A stretch of DNA of 64,000 bases from Anaerolineaceae bacterium (GTDB lineage: Bacteria; Chloroflexota; Anaerolineae; Promineifilales; Promineifilaceae): positions 1-64,000 of the forward strand of contig PABI01000056.1 in the NCBI GenBank assembly GCA_002699125.1, written 5' to 3'. Under the pieces are notes generated by a model. That model was not told where the DNA came from. It did not search any database and worked only from the letters and a program-made list of their open reading frames with translations. Shown here piece after piece: positions 1-8,274 of this stretch (the stretch's first letter is position 1; each line of letters starts with the position of its first letter). A program made the position numbers and the translations under genes.

Positions 1-56
1 GGCAGAGGGAGCCGTTCCTTCCCCATTTTTGGGGGAGGGTTAGGGAGGGGGTCAGA

Positions 57-1865
57 TCACTCTCGTACAAAAATCTGCCGGTAAACCGCACTCTCCGCCA
101 TCAGTTCCTCGTGGGTGCCCTGGGCGATGAGACGGCCGTTTTTCATCAATAAAATCAGGTCAGCGCTGCGAATCTGCGACAGGCGGTGGGTGATGAGCAG
201 GGTGGTGCGCCCGGCCAAAATGCCGTGCATGGCCCGCTGAATCTGGTCTTCGGTGTTGCTGTCGATGGCGCTGGTGGAATCATCCAGGACCAAAATGCGC
301 GGATCGCTGAGGAAGGCGCGGGCGATGGCCAATCGCTGCCGCTGCCCGCCGGAGAGCATCACACCCCGCTCGCCAATCTTCGTTTCGTAGCCGTCGGGGA
401 AGCTCAGGATGAACTCATGCGCCTGGGCCTGCTTTGCCGCCGCCTCAATTTCCGCCTGGGGCACGTCGGCCCGCGCGCCAAAGGCAATATTTTCAGCAAT
501 CGTCCGCGAGAAGAGGAAGATGTCCTGCTCGATGGTGCCGATCTGGCCGCGCAGGCTGTCCAGGTTCCAGTCACGCACGTCGATTTGGTCGATGAGGATA
601 CGGCCGTTGCCCACATCAAACGTCCGGTTCAACAGCTTGGTCAACGTGCTCTTGCCCGCGCCCGTCTGCCCCACAATCGCCACCGTCTGCCCCGGCTTTG
701 CCTTAAACGAAATGCCCTGCAACACCAGAGATTGCACAGCTCCGTTCCCATCACTTGCCCACTCGCCACTCGCCGACTCGCTGCTCACCATCCCATACCC
801 AAAACTCACATTCTCAAAAACAACCTCTCCCACCATCTCCTGCGCCACGCCCGCCTCGTTCTGATCCAGTTCCGTTTCCGTCAAGATCATCTCTAAAATG
901 CGCTCGGCGCTGGCCAGGCTTTGCTGGAAGGTGGCGATGTTGCGCAGCAAAAAGCGAACGGGAGAACGCAGCGTGCCCAGCAGCGCCATGAAGGCAATCA
1001 CCTGGCCTACCGACACAATCCCCTGCATAAACAAGTAGAGCGCGTGGCCAAAGCCCAGGCCAATGAGCAGGCCATACAGCAGCAGCGGCAGATAGCGAGC
1101 GGTCACTTCCCCCTCGCGCACGAAGGCGTCGCGGTAGGCACCGGCATTGTGGCTGAAGCGGGCCTCTTCGGCCGGTTCCTGGGCAAACCCTTTCACCACC
1201 TCAATGCCGGAAATCGTTTCCGCCAGCCCGGCGTTCATTTCGGCAAAAGTGGCCCGCAGCTTGGTAGCGACCGGACTGAGATTGTTGTTGTAGCGGCGCA
1301 GGGCAAAATAAGTGGCGATGAGGAAAATAATGGGGATAAGCAGCAGACGGTAGTCCAGCGTGGTAATCGTCACCAGCGGTACCAGCAGGGTGAGGATCGA
1401 CTCTGTCGTCGTGCCCAGCGCTGGGCTGACAAACAGGTTCACCTGCTGCACGTCGTTGGTGGCTCGGGCCATCAAGTCGCCCACGCGCTGCTGACCGTGA
1501 AAGGTCTGGCTTTTACTGAGCAGGCTCAGGTAGAGCTCGTCGCGGGCGTTGCGCTCTACCCGCTGCGCCAGCACCCGAATCGCCAGGCTGTTGACGATGT
1601 CAAACAGGCCATAGCCGACGTAAGCGGCCACCACATACAGCGCAGCCATGGTCAGCCCAGCGCGCCCTTCGTTTTGAATCACGCTGTCGAAGGCCCAACC
1701 GACGGTTACGGCCGTCATGCTTTGCGCCGAGGCCATGCCTAACGTGGTGAGTAAAAAGGTAAGCAGCAACCCCTTGTAGCGCAAAATGTGGGATTGTAAC
1801 CAACGCAACGTAGAGCGATGGTCGTAGCTGTAGGCGTCGGCAACGGTGAATTCAGATCGGCTCAT
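57..1865 (-). CDS. ABC exporter half-transporter (fused membrane and ATPase domains)
   Basis: This is a 602-residue type IV ABC exporter that should use ATP to pump a drug or lipid-like substrate outward. The first half holds about six membrane segments. The ATPase half shows Walker A GQTGAGKS (about 399-406), signature LSGGQ (about 504), Walker B ILVLDD (about 524-529) and the switch His in LLITHR (about 560). The residue after Walker B is Asp, not the catalytic Glu, as in the degenerate site of heterodimeric exporters such as TM287/288 and BmrCD, so a partner subunit may lie beyond the left edge. The ATG at 1865 was chosen because AGAGGAAG precedes it; an upstream in-frame ATG at 1937 has no ribosome site. 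A run of about 20 low-complexity residues is inserted just before the ATPase A-loop region (bases about 740-800). Confidence 0.9.
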   Translation of the reverse strand: MSRSEFTVADAYSYDHRSTLRWLQSHILRYKGLLLTFLLTTLGMASAQSMTAVTVGWAFDSVIQNEGRAGLTMAALYVVAAYVGYGLFDIVNSLAIRVLAQRVERNARDELYLSLLSKSQTFHGQQRVGDLMARATNDVQQVNLFVSPALGTTTESILTLLVPLVTITTLDYRLLLIPIIFLIATYFALRRYNNNLSPVATKLRATFAEMNAGLAETISGIEVVKGFAQEPAEEARFSHNAGAYRDAFVREGEVTARYLPLLLYGLLIGLGFGHALYLFMQGIVSVGQVIAFMALLGTLRSPVRFLLRNIATFQQSLASAERILEMILTETELDQNEAGVAQEMVGEVVFENVSFGYGMVSSESASGEWASDGNGAVQSLVLQGISFKAKPGQTVAIVGQTGAGKSTLTKLLNRTFDVGNGRILIDQIDVRDWNLDSLRGQIGTIEQDIFLFSRTIAENIAFGARADVPQAEIEAAAKQAQAHEFILSFPDGYETKIGERGVMLSGGQRQRLAIARAFLSDPRILVLDDSTSAIDSNTEDQIQRAMHGILAGRTTLLITHRLSQIRSADLILLMKNGRLIAQGTHEELMAESAVYRQIFVRE

Positions 1866-2055
1866 CAATAACTTCCTCTTTTCCGCAGGGGATCGTATCA
1901 GGTTGTAGACGGTTGTCGAGGGCATCAGACTGTCCAATCGTCCAGTTCCTAAAGAAATGGGACGCTGATTAACGCAGATAAACGCTGATTTTTGTTTTAA
2001 TTTTCGTCTTATTGCAATTGGTTACTGAAAAGCCTGATCTTTGTGGGCAATTGGC

Positions 2056-2113
2056 TTGACAAATAGAACAAACGGCCGTATTGTACCGATAGGTTAATTA
2101 ACTATTTAGTTAA
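2056..2113 (+). promoter_or_regulatory. Promoter and palindromic operator of the arsR-type gene
   Basis: TTGACA (2056-2061) and TATTGT (2079-2084) are separated by exactly 17 bases, a standard housekeeping-sigma promoter. The spacer contains one ACGGCCGT copy. Just downstream lies a perfect inverted repeat TTAACTATTTAGTTAA (2098-2113), well placed for an ArsR dimer to block initiation and autoregulate the gene that starts at 2130. Confidence 0.75.
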
Positions 2114-2129
2114 ATAAGGGATTTTTATA

Positions 2130-2480
2130 ATGATGAGGAGTGATGATGAAAAATTAGATCAGACTTTTGCCGCTTTGGCCAATGCCACACGGCGGGAGAT
2201 TCTTGCCAGTTTAGCAGAGGGAGAAGCGACCGTTAATGAGCTGGCAGAGCCATTTAAGATGAGTTTGCCCGCCATTTCCAAGCATATCAAGGTATTGGAG
2301 CGTGCCGGGCTCATCACTCGGGGGCAAAAAGCGCAATATCGACCCTGCACCCTGGACGCGACGCCCCTGGAAGAAGTATCCAACTGGACAGAGCAGTATC
2401 GCCACATTTGGGAAGCACGTTTTGACCAGATGGACGACTATATCAATCAGCTTAAAGATAAGGAGCAAAATAATGAATGA
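2130..2480 (+). CDS. ArsR/SmtB-family winged-helix regulator
   Basis: This 116-residue protein matches the whole ArsR winged-helix fold: an N-terminal helix with ALANATRREIL, then a recognition helix region (NELAEPFKMSLPAISKHIKVL) and a basic wing. No Cys pair typical of metal sensing is visible, so it belongs with the non-metal ArsR proteins found next to AHSA1/SRPBCC genes. It overlaps the next gene by 8 bases, so the two are translationally coupled. The promoter and palindrome just upstream suggest autorepression. A second Met at 2133 is an equally possible start. Confidence 0.92.
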   Translation: MMRSDDEKLDQTFAALANATRREILASLAEGEATVNELAEPFKMSLPAISKHIKVLERAGLITRGQKAQYRPCTLDATPLEEVSNWTEQYRHIWEARFDQMDDYINQLKDKEQNNE

Positions 2481-2976
2481 CAGCACCCTTTCTAAAGATG
2501 CCGTTGTGGTTGAACGTATTTTTGATGCACCCGTAGACCTCATCTGGCAAATGTGGGTACAACCTGAGCATTTCAAAAATTGGTATGGGCCACAAGGTTT
2601 TACCGTTCCCGTTGCCGAAATGGATGTGCGTGTTGGCGGCCAGCGCCTGGTTTGCATGGAAATGCAAACGCCTGAGGGCAGTATGAAAATGTGGACGGTT
2701 GGTGAATACACAGAAATTGTGCCTAACCAACGGCTCGTCTACACAGAAAGCCCGGCCGATGAAAATGGCAATATTGTGTCGCCCTCTGCAATGGGAATGC
2801 CGGATGGGTATCCGGCCACGACCGAGGTCATTATACAGTTGGAAGACCTGGGCGGGCGTACTAAAATGGTGATGACGCACGCCGGTGTGCCCGCAGAGTC
2901 TGGCGCAGGCGGCGGTTGGGAACAAGCCTTTGCCAAATTGGCAGATTACGTTGGCACTGTTCTCAAAGGCGAATAA
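2473..2976 (+). CDS. SRPBCC/AHSA1-domain protein
   Basis: The 167-residue product has the START-like AHSA1 (Aha1 homology) pattern: an N-terminal VVVERIFDAPVDLIWQMW, a central glycine-rich strand and a C-terminal helix GGWEQAFAKLADYV. Such proteins form a helix-grip pocket for a hydrophobic ligand; the ligand is unknown here. The ATG at 2473 lies inside the end of the arsR-type gene, so the regulator and this protein form a two-gene operon, a widespread arrangement. A longer reading starting at 2302 only shadows the regulator gene. Confidence 0.9.
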   Translation: MNDSTLSKDAVVVERIFDAPVDLIWQMWVQPEHFKNWYGPQGFTVPVAEMDVRVGGQRLVCMEMQTPEGSMKMWTVGEYTEIVPNQRLVYTESPADENGNIVSPSAMGMPDGYPATTEVIIQLEDLGGRTKMVMTHAGVPAESGAGGGWEQAFAKLADYVGTVLKGE

Positions 2977-3002
2977 GCTAGCCTGCTTTGTGTCGATATT
3001 AT

Positions 3003-3058
3003 ATTTTCCCGGAAACTGCTGTCGCCAGGACAAATGTGCGGTGAGTTTCCGGGAAAAT
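3003..3058. repeat. Perfect 15-bp inverted repeat
   Basis: ATTTTCCCGGAAACT (3003-3017) is exactly complementary to the sequence at 3044-3058, with 26 bases between. It lies after the arsR-SRPBCC operon and before the next gene. It could fold as a strong hairpin and stop or stabilise transcripts, but no T-run follows, so a rho-independent terminator is not established. Confidence 0.6.
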
Positions 3059-3077
3059 TTGCGGAACAAACTCATTT

Positions 3078-3668
3078 ATGAAGGCGAAGATCAAGGTTTT
3101 GCCAGACGGCCGTATCCAACAATACAAAATTCTGGATGGCGAACGGCCGTTCACCTACCAAGAAACTGTGCAAAAGTGGCAAAGCGACGAACCATTCCGT
3201 ATCTTCTTCATCAACCTGCTGGCTGACGCCCCGTTTGCCGCCTACTTTTGGGAAACGCCGCCGATTACGAAAGAAACGCTGATACGGCCGTTTGAATTTG
3301 TCCTCGTCAATGCCCCCCAACTGGCTAAGGTGCCGGCCCAGCGCCACGCCTTCGCCTCTTATTTCAGCGCCGATCCTGTTCCCGATCCTGTCGTCGATTT
3401 CCCTAATTTGGGCGGCGATGCCCATCTGATTGTGCCCTGCCCCCAGGCACCTGCCGATCAGTTTGCCCATTTAGCCATATTTTGCCGCAGTGCCTCCCTG
3501 GTTCAGCAGCATCAATTCTGGCAGCGGGTGGGAACGGCCGTACAAAACCAGGTAGGGGAACGGCCGTTATGGGTTAGCACTTCCGGGTTGGGCGTGTACT
3601 GGCTGCACGTGCGGCTGGATTCGCGGCCCAAATATTACACATTTGGACCGTATCGAGAATGGTCATGA
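3078..3668 (+). CDS. DUF6940-like protein of unknown function
   Basis: This 196-residue soluble protein resembles the DUF6940 family from memory: WETPPITKETLIRPFEFVL in the middle, a VDFPNLGGDAHLIVPCP segment and a C-terminal GVYWLHVRLDSRPKYY. No catalytic function is known to me. The stop codon overlaps the ATG of the LuxR regulator at 3665 (ATGA), so the two genes are coupled. The gene contains at least five ACGGCCGT copies, the densest cluster in this part of the window. The start lacks a clear ribosome site. Confidence 0.75.
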   Translation: MKAKIKVLPDGRIQQYKILDGERPFTYQETVQKWQSDEPFRIFFINLLADAPFAAYFWETPPITKETLIRPFEFVLVNAPQLAKVPAQRHAFASYFSADPVPDPVVDFPNLGGDAHLIVPCPQAPADQFAHLAIFCRSASLVQQHQFWQRVGTAVQNQVGERPLWVSTSGLGVYWLHVRLDSRPKYYTFGPYREWS

Positions 3669-6382
3669 AAGCGAACCTGCTGGCCACCAAATTACATCGG
3701 CCTTCCTTGCCAGCGCAGTGGGTGGAACGGCCGTACCTCACCCAACGGCTGGCTGAAGGGCTGGGGCTGAACCGCCAGCTTACACTTGTTTCGGCGCCCG
3801 CCGGTTTTGGCAAAACGACCTGCATTTGTGAATGGCTCAACACGCTGGACGATTGGCCTGTCACCTGGCTGTCCCTCGATGCTGCCGACGATGATCCGGG
3901 GCGATTTTTTACCTATCTCGTTGCCGCCTTGCAAAAGATTGAGCCAAATCTGGGCCAGACGATTGCGAGCATTTTGCATTCGGGACAGCTGCCCCCTGGC
4001 GATGTTGTCAGTGCCACGCTCATCAACGATATTTTGGCGGTGAACGGCCGTTTCCTGCTGGTTCTAGATGATTTCCACGTCATCCGGGACTCCCTCATAT
4101 TGCAAGTTGTTGAGGATATCGTCACCAACTTCCCGCCGTCGCTGCACCTTGTGCTCATCACGCGAGAAGACCCACCTCTGCCGCTGGCTCGCCTGCGGGC
4201 CAACAACCGCCTCACCGAAATCCGTGCCCGCGATTTGCGCTTCACCGATCCTGATGTGGACCGTTTCTTTAATGAGGTGATGGACATTGCGCTGTCTCAG
4301 GCGGATACGGTCGCTCTCAAAGAAAAAACCGAAGGCTGGATTGTGGGGCTGCAATTGGCCGCCATCGCCATGCAGTCACGCCTGGCGCGGCCCGAACACC
4401 GCGACGTGACCACGTTCGTCCAGGAATTTACCGGCAGCCATCTTTACGTGGCCGAATACCTGCTGGAAGAAGTGCTCAAGCAGCAGCCGGAGGAAGTGCA
4501 AACTTTTTTGCGGCACACTGCCATTTTGGACCGATTAAGTGCCGGCTTGTGTGACGCCGTCACCAACCGCCAGGATGGACGCGCCATGTTGACTACTTTG
4601 CATCGGGCCAACCTCTTCGTGATGCCGTTGGATGCCGAAGGCCAATGGTACCGTTACCATCACCTGTTTGCTGATTTGCTCCGGGCACGCCTGCCGCAGC
4701 GATTGTCAAAAGAGAAGGTAAACGAGCTGCATCTTCGGGCGGCGCTCTGGTATGAGCAGAATGGTTTCATTAGTGATGCCATCAAACACGGGCTGGTGGC
4801 GCAAGCAGAGGAGAAAGTAGCAGCATTGGTAGAGCAGGAAGCCCGCGCCATGATGTTTTCTGGCCAGGCCAATACCTTGCGCAGCTGGTTGACAGCCCTG
4901 CCGGAGGCGACTTTTCAGACGCATCCCCGCCTGAACATCTACCGCTTGTGGATTGATCTGATGCAGGAAAAATTAGACCTTTCTGCCCAAGCTTTGCGCC
5001 AAAAAGAAGCGATGCTGCATACCCTGCCGCCCACGCCGGAAAATGAGCAGCTGCGGGTGGAGTTAACGGCCGTTCTCTGCCGTTTTGTCGCCTTTTCCGG
5101 TGATACAACCCGTGCCATTCGGCTGGCCGACGAAGCGTTGGCCAGCCTGCCTAAAAGCGAGACGGCCCTGCGCGCCCGGGCGCATTCGGCTTTGGCTGTG
5201 GCTCACTGGATAGAGGGCAATCGTGAAAATGCAAGGCAGGCATACGACCAGTGCATGACTCTGGCTCAGGCCAGCGATAATTATACGCTGGCCGCCCACG
5301 CCACCATGATGCTGGCCATGAGCCAGACTGATTATGGGCAGTTGCACCAGGCGGCGCGCACTTATCAATCCATTATTGAGATGGGTGAACAGGCAAAGCA
5401 AAAACTGTTTTTCCCGGCGGGTCAGGGATACATTGGTCTGGCGGGGATTCACCAGGAATGGAACGAACTGGAAACGGCCGCATCTTACCTGGAACAAGGC
5501 ATGGATCTGTGTCGTCGCGGTGGGCTGGCGGGACTGTCGGCTGGCTACGCGCTCAGGGCGCGTTTGCGCCAGGCCCAGGGCGATCTCCTGGCAGCCGCGG
5601 CCGAACTTGATTCACTCGGGCAGACGGGCGTAGACCCGACCGGGATGGCCCGGCGCATTCTGCTCAGCATAGCTATGGGCGACCTGGATGAAGCCGCCCG
5701 CCGGGCAAGGCCGTGGCTGGGTGTGCTGAATGCTGAACCAGCTTCTGGCAGTCCCCCGTTGCTGATTGCGGAGATTATCAAGGTGACGCTGGCTCGTCTC
5801 TTCTTTGCCCAAGGGGATTTGGCGCACGCCAGGCATTTGTTAAATGAGGTGGCAGCAACGGCCGTTCCTGATCAGCGGTACGGCCGTCTGATCGAAGTTT
5901 ATTTGCTCCAGGCGTTAATTCACCAGGCGCAAAACGAGGGGAAGATGACGACCGCGGCCATTGAAGCATTCCGGCAGGCGCTGGAACTGGCCCAGCCGGA
6001 AGGGTACGTTTTGCTGTTTTTGGAGGCGGGAACGGCCGTCATCCCCTTGTTGCAGGCCGTTATCAAACAGCGCGAGACACCTGCTCCGTTAAAAGCATAT
6101 GCGCAGCAGCTTCTAGACGCCTGCCACGAGCACGGCCAATCAGGATCGCCCTCGCCTCCCGGCGCAGCAGCAGAGCTGGTGGAGAATCTGACGCCTCGCG
6201 AAATGGAAGTTCTACAGCTTGTTGCTGCCGGTGACTCCAACCAGGCCATTGCCGACAAGCTCGTCATCACAGTTCGCACGGTCAAAAAGCACATCACCAA
6301 CATTTTGGGCAAGCTGAGCGTCGATAACCGTACCCAGGCGGCCGCCCGCGCCCGTGAGCTTGGGCTTATTACCTCAGATTGA
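3665..6382 (+). CDS. MalT-like STAND ATPase / LuxR-type transcriptional regulator
   Basis: This 905-residue regulator has an N-terminal P-loop (APAGFGKTT, residues about 44-52), a Walker B-like strand (FLLVLDDFH), a long helical TPR-like middle and a C-terminal LuxR helix-turn-helix (about 842-905, LTPREMEVLQLVAAG through TVKKHITNILGKL). By analogy with MalT, it would bind ATP and an inducer, multimerise and activate transcription; the inducer is unknown. I chose the ATG at 3665, which overlaps the upstream stop and matches the start of the paralogue at 8275; an ATG two codons earlier (3659) is possible. The two paralogues share most of the N-terminal 200 residues. Confidence 0.93.
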   Translation: MKANLLATKLHRPSLPAQWVERPYLTQRLAEGLGLNRQLTLVSAPAGFGKTTCICEWLNTLDDWPVTWLSLDAADDDPGRFFTYLVAALQKIEPNLGQTIASILHSGQLPPGDVVSATLINDILAVNGRFLLVLDDFHVIRDSLILQVVEDIVTNFPPSLHLVLITREDPPLPLARLRANNRLTEIRARDLRFTDPDVDRFFNEVMDIALSQADTVALKEKTEGWIVGLQLAAIAMQSRLARPEHRDVTTFVQEFTGSHLYVAEYLLEEVLKQQPEEVQTFLRHTAILDRLSAGLCDAVTNRQDGRAMLTTLHRANLFVMPLDAEGQWYRYHHLFADLLRARLPQRLSKEKVNELHLRAALWYEQNGFISDAIKHGLVAQAEEKVAALVEQEARAMMFSGQANTLRSWLTALPEATFQTHPRLNIYRLWIDLMQEKLDLSAQALRQKEAMLHTLPPTPENEQLRVELTAVLCRFVAFSGDTTRAIRLADEALASLPKSETALRARAHSALAVAHWIEGNRENARQAYDQCMTLAQASDNYTLAAHATMMLAMSQTDYGQLHQAARTYQSIIEMGEQAKQKLFFPAGQGYIGLAGIHQEWNELETAASYLEQGMDLCRRGGLAGLSAGYALRARLRQAQGDLLAAAAELDSLGQTGVDPTGMARRILLSIAMGDLDEAARRARPWLGVLNAEPASGSPPLLIAEIIKVTLARLFFAQGDLAHARHLLNEVAATAVPDQRYGRLIEVYLLQALIHQAQNEGKMTTAAIEAFRQALELAQPEGYVLLFLEAGTAVIPLLQAVIKQRETPAPLKAYAQQLLDACHEHGQSGSPSPPGAAAELVENLTPREMEVLQLVAAGDSNQAIADKLVITVRTVKKHITNILGKLSVDNRTQAAARARELGLITSD

Positions 6383-6420
6383 TTTCTCCTTACACTCGCA
6401 ACTGAATTGATATTGAGGTG

Positions 6421-6478
6421 GTGTACCAAAGTAGACCATCTCTCTTTTGCTGCCTAAAAAAAGACGACTTTGGTACAC
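6421..6478. repeat. Inverted repeat GTGTACCAAAGT
   Basis: GTGTACCAAAGT (6421-6432) and its exact complement at 6467-6478 enclose 34 bases in the gap after the first LuxR gene. It could be an operator, a weak terminator or the remnant of a small mobile element. No T-run follows on the + strand. Confidence 0.55.
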
Positions 6479-6551
6479 GGACAAAACGCGCCCACTTTTG
6501 TATTCTGAGGTCAACCAAAATAAATGAACACCAAGTTTAAAGGAGACTAAA

Positions 6552-6947
6552 ATGAGTACGTTAACCAATACCTTTGCTTCACCCAAAATCATCTATTGTG
6601 GCCTGGGATTTGTCCTGACGCTGATTTCCGGTGTCGCCTTGAGTCACTTCGGCCGGCCGCTGAACAGCGCCATCTTTACCCTGCACAAGCTCAGCGCCGT
6701 GGGCACCGTCATCCTGCTGGGCATGAATATCCGCACGTTTTACCGGCTGGTGGATGTTCAGACGCTGAACCTGGTCCTCATTGTGGTGACCGGGCTGCTG
6801 CTCCTCGCTTTGGTAATATCCGGCGCGCTGCTCAGCTTCGACAAGTTGGCCGTGCCGGTCACCTTGCGGATTCATCAGGTGATTCCCTTGCTGGCGCTGG
6901 CTTTTTCGGCACTCACGGTTTACCTGCTGGTTGGCAATAAATCCTGA
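6552..6947 (+). CDS. Small four-helix membrane protein, unknown
   Basis: The 131-residue product is almost entirely hydrophobic, with four probable membrane helices (about 13-30, 43-60, 72-93, 107-126). Two histidines sit near helix boundaries (LHKL about residue 45, RIHQ about 107), which recalls small b-type cytochrome-like proteins, but haem binding is only a guess. AAAGGAG lies 7 bases before the ATG. It is the first gene of a run (membrane protein, oxidoreductase, small protein, second LuxR) on the same strand. Confidence 0.8.
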   Translation: MSTLTNTFASPKIIYCGLGFVLTLISGVALSHFGRPLNSAIFTLHKLSAVGTVILLGMNIRTFYRLVDVQTLNLVLIVVTGLLLLALVISGALLSFDKLAVPVTLRIHQVIPLLALAFSALTVYLLVGNKS

Positions 6948-7018
6948 CGGCAAGCAGGGTGGGGTGACCGCTTACGGAGCACCCCACCACTTGAATTTGA
7001 GCAAATGAGGAGCATGTG

Positions 7019-8011
7019 ATGAATTACAAAAGCGTTGTTGTCACCCGGCGCGGTGGTTTAGACGCGCTGCAAATTGTGGAAAACGACCTGCGTCCGCCGG
7101 CTGAAGGAGAAGCAAGAGTTCGCATACTGGCCACGCCGGTGTGCCAGGATGACGTGGCGATTCGGGTGGGCAATCGGCCGTTTCTAAAGAAGCCCCCCTT
7201 CACTCCCGGTTATGCTTTCATCGGCGTTGTTGCGGCCATTGGCGAACAGGTCACTAATGTGGCTGTGGGTGACCGTGTAGCGGCCTTAACGCAGTTTGGC
7301 AGCCATGCAGAACACATCTATTGGCAGGCAGAAAAGCTGGTTCAGGTCCCTGAATCCCTCGATATGGCTGAAGCCGTGACCCTGATCCTGAATTATCTGG
7401 TTGCCTATCAAATATTACATCGTGTCGCAAAAGTTAGATCCGGGGATAAGGTGCTTATTGTTGGGGCCAGTGGGGGTGTGGGGACTGCTTTCTTGCAGCT
7501 GGGCCAGCTGGCCGGGCTCAAAATGTATGGGCTGGCTTCCCCCAGCAAGCACCCGCTCCTGGCTGAATATGGCGCGACGCCCATCGATTATCGCACGCAA
7601 GATTTTGTGCAGGTGCTCCGGCAAGCCGAACCGGATGGTCTGGACTATGTCTTTAACGGAATGGGTGAGGAATATTATGGGCGAGGTTTAGCTGTGCTGC
7701 GGCGCGGCGGTGTCTTGGTCCACTATGGGGCACCGCAGAGTTTTGCCCGCTTTGTGCTGCTGGTGCTTAAGCTGCTCTTCTACAATCTGTGGCCGAATGG
7801 CAAAAAAATTGAAGGTTATGGCACGCATCGGCTGGGAGTTGACTTGTTCAAGGAAGATTGGCAAAAACTGTTTGAGCTGCTGGAAGAAGGCCAGATTAAA
7901 CCGCTTGTTGTGCAAAAGTTTTCTATCTTGGAAGCGGTGAAAGCATATGAAATGCTGGAAAGTGGCCAGGTTGCCGGAAATCTCGTGCTGTTGGCACCGG
8001 AGCTGTTGTAA
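7019..8011 (+). CDS. Medium-chain dehydrogenase/reductase (quinone oxidoreductase-like)
   Basis: This 330-residue protein has the MDR order: an N-terminal GroES-like barrel, then a Rossmann domain with GASGGVGTAFLQLGQLAG as nucleotide-binding loop. The structural and catalytic zinc cysteines of alcohol dehydrogenases are absent, so a zinc-free NAD(P)H-dependent quinone or enone reductase is most likely. GAGGAG precedes the chosen ATG at 7019; GTG at 7016 and an out-of-frame ATG are adjacent. Its stop TAA shares a base with the ATG of the next gene, so the small protein downstream is translated with it. Confidence 0.88.
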   Translation: MNYKSVVVTRRGGLDALQIVENDLRPPAEGEARVRILATPVCQDDVAIRVGNRPFLKKPPFTPGYAFIGVVAAIGEQVTNVAVGDRVAALTQFGSHAEHIYWQAEKLVQVPESLDMAEAVTLILNYLVAYQILHRVAKVRSGDKVLIVGASGGVGTAFLQLGQLAGLKMYGLASPSKHPLLAEYGATPIDYRTQDFVQVLRQAEPDGLDYVFNGMGEEYYGRGLAVLRRGGVLVHYGAPQSFARFVLLVLKLLFYNLWPNGKKIEGYGTHRLGVDLFKEDWQKLFELLEEGQIKPLVVQKFSILEAVKAYEMLESGQVAGNLVLLAPELL

Positions 8012-8244
8012 TGGATGAGCCGTGCGTCTATGAGATTCGGGTAGAGGGTCATCTACCAGATCGCTGGTCTGATTGGTTTGCCGAGCTGGCGATCCGCCAC
8101 GACGTGAGTGATGAAACAACGTTACGCGGCGCGCTGGCCGATCAGGCGGCACTGTTTGGCGTGCTTAACAAGATCTACGCACTCAATCTACCTTTGATTT
8201 CGGTGAAGAGAGTGCCTGCCTGTGTTACACTAAACACCGTCTAG
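8011..8244 (+). CDS. Small conserved protein paired with LuxR gene, unknown
   Basis: The 77-residue product has no signal or membrane segment. It shares a pattern with the 72-residue product at 11173: Y-x-I-x-VEG near the start, a central TL, then DQ, G, and L-x-SV-x-R at the end. It begins in a TAATG overlap with the oxidoreductase and ends 30 bases before the second LuxR regulator, so all three are probably cotranscribed. No function is known to me; a small ligand-binding or partner protein for the regulator is speculation. Confidence 0.78.
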   Translation: MDEPCVYEIRVEGHLPDRWSDWFAELAIRHDVSDETTLRGALADQAALFGVLNKIYALNLPLISVKRVPACVTLNTV

Positions 8245-8274
8245 GAAATGTTTGATGGGTTCTGAAACAGAGCG

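Noticed and set aside
921..1742. Long open frame opposite the ABC exporter gene
   Set aside because: Shadow of a GC-rich gene; no protein-family features and no ribosome site.
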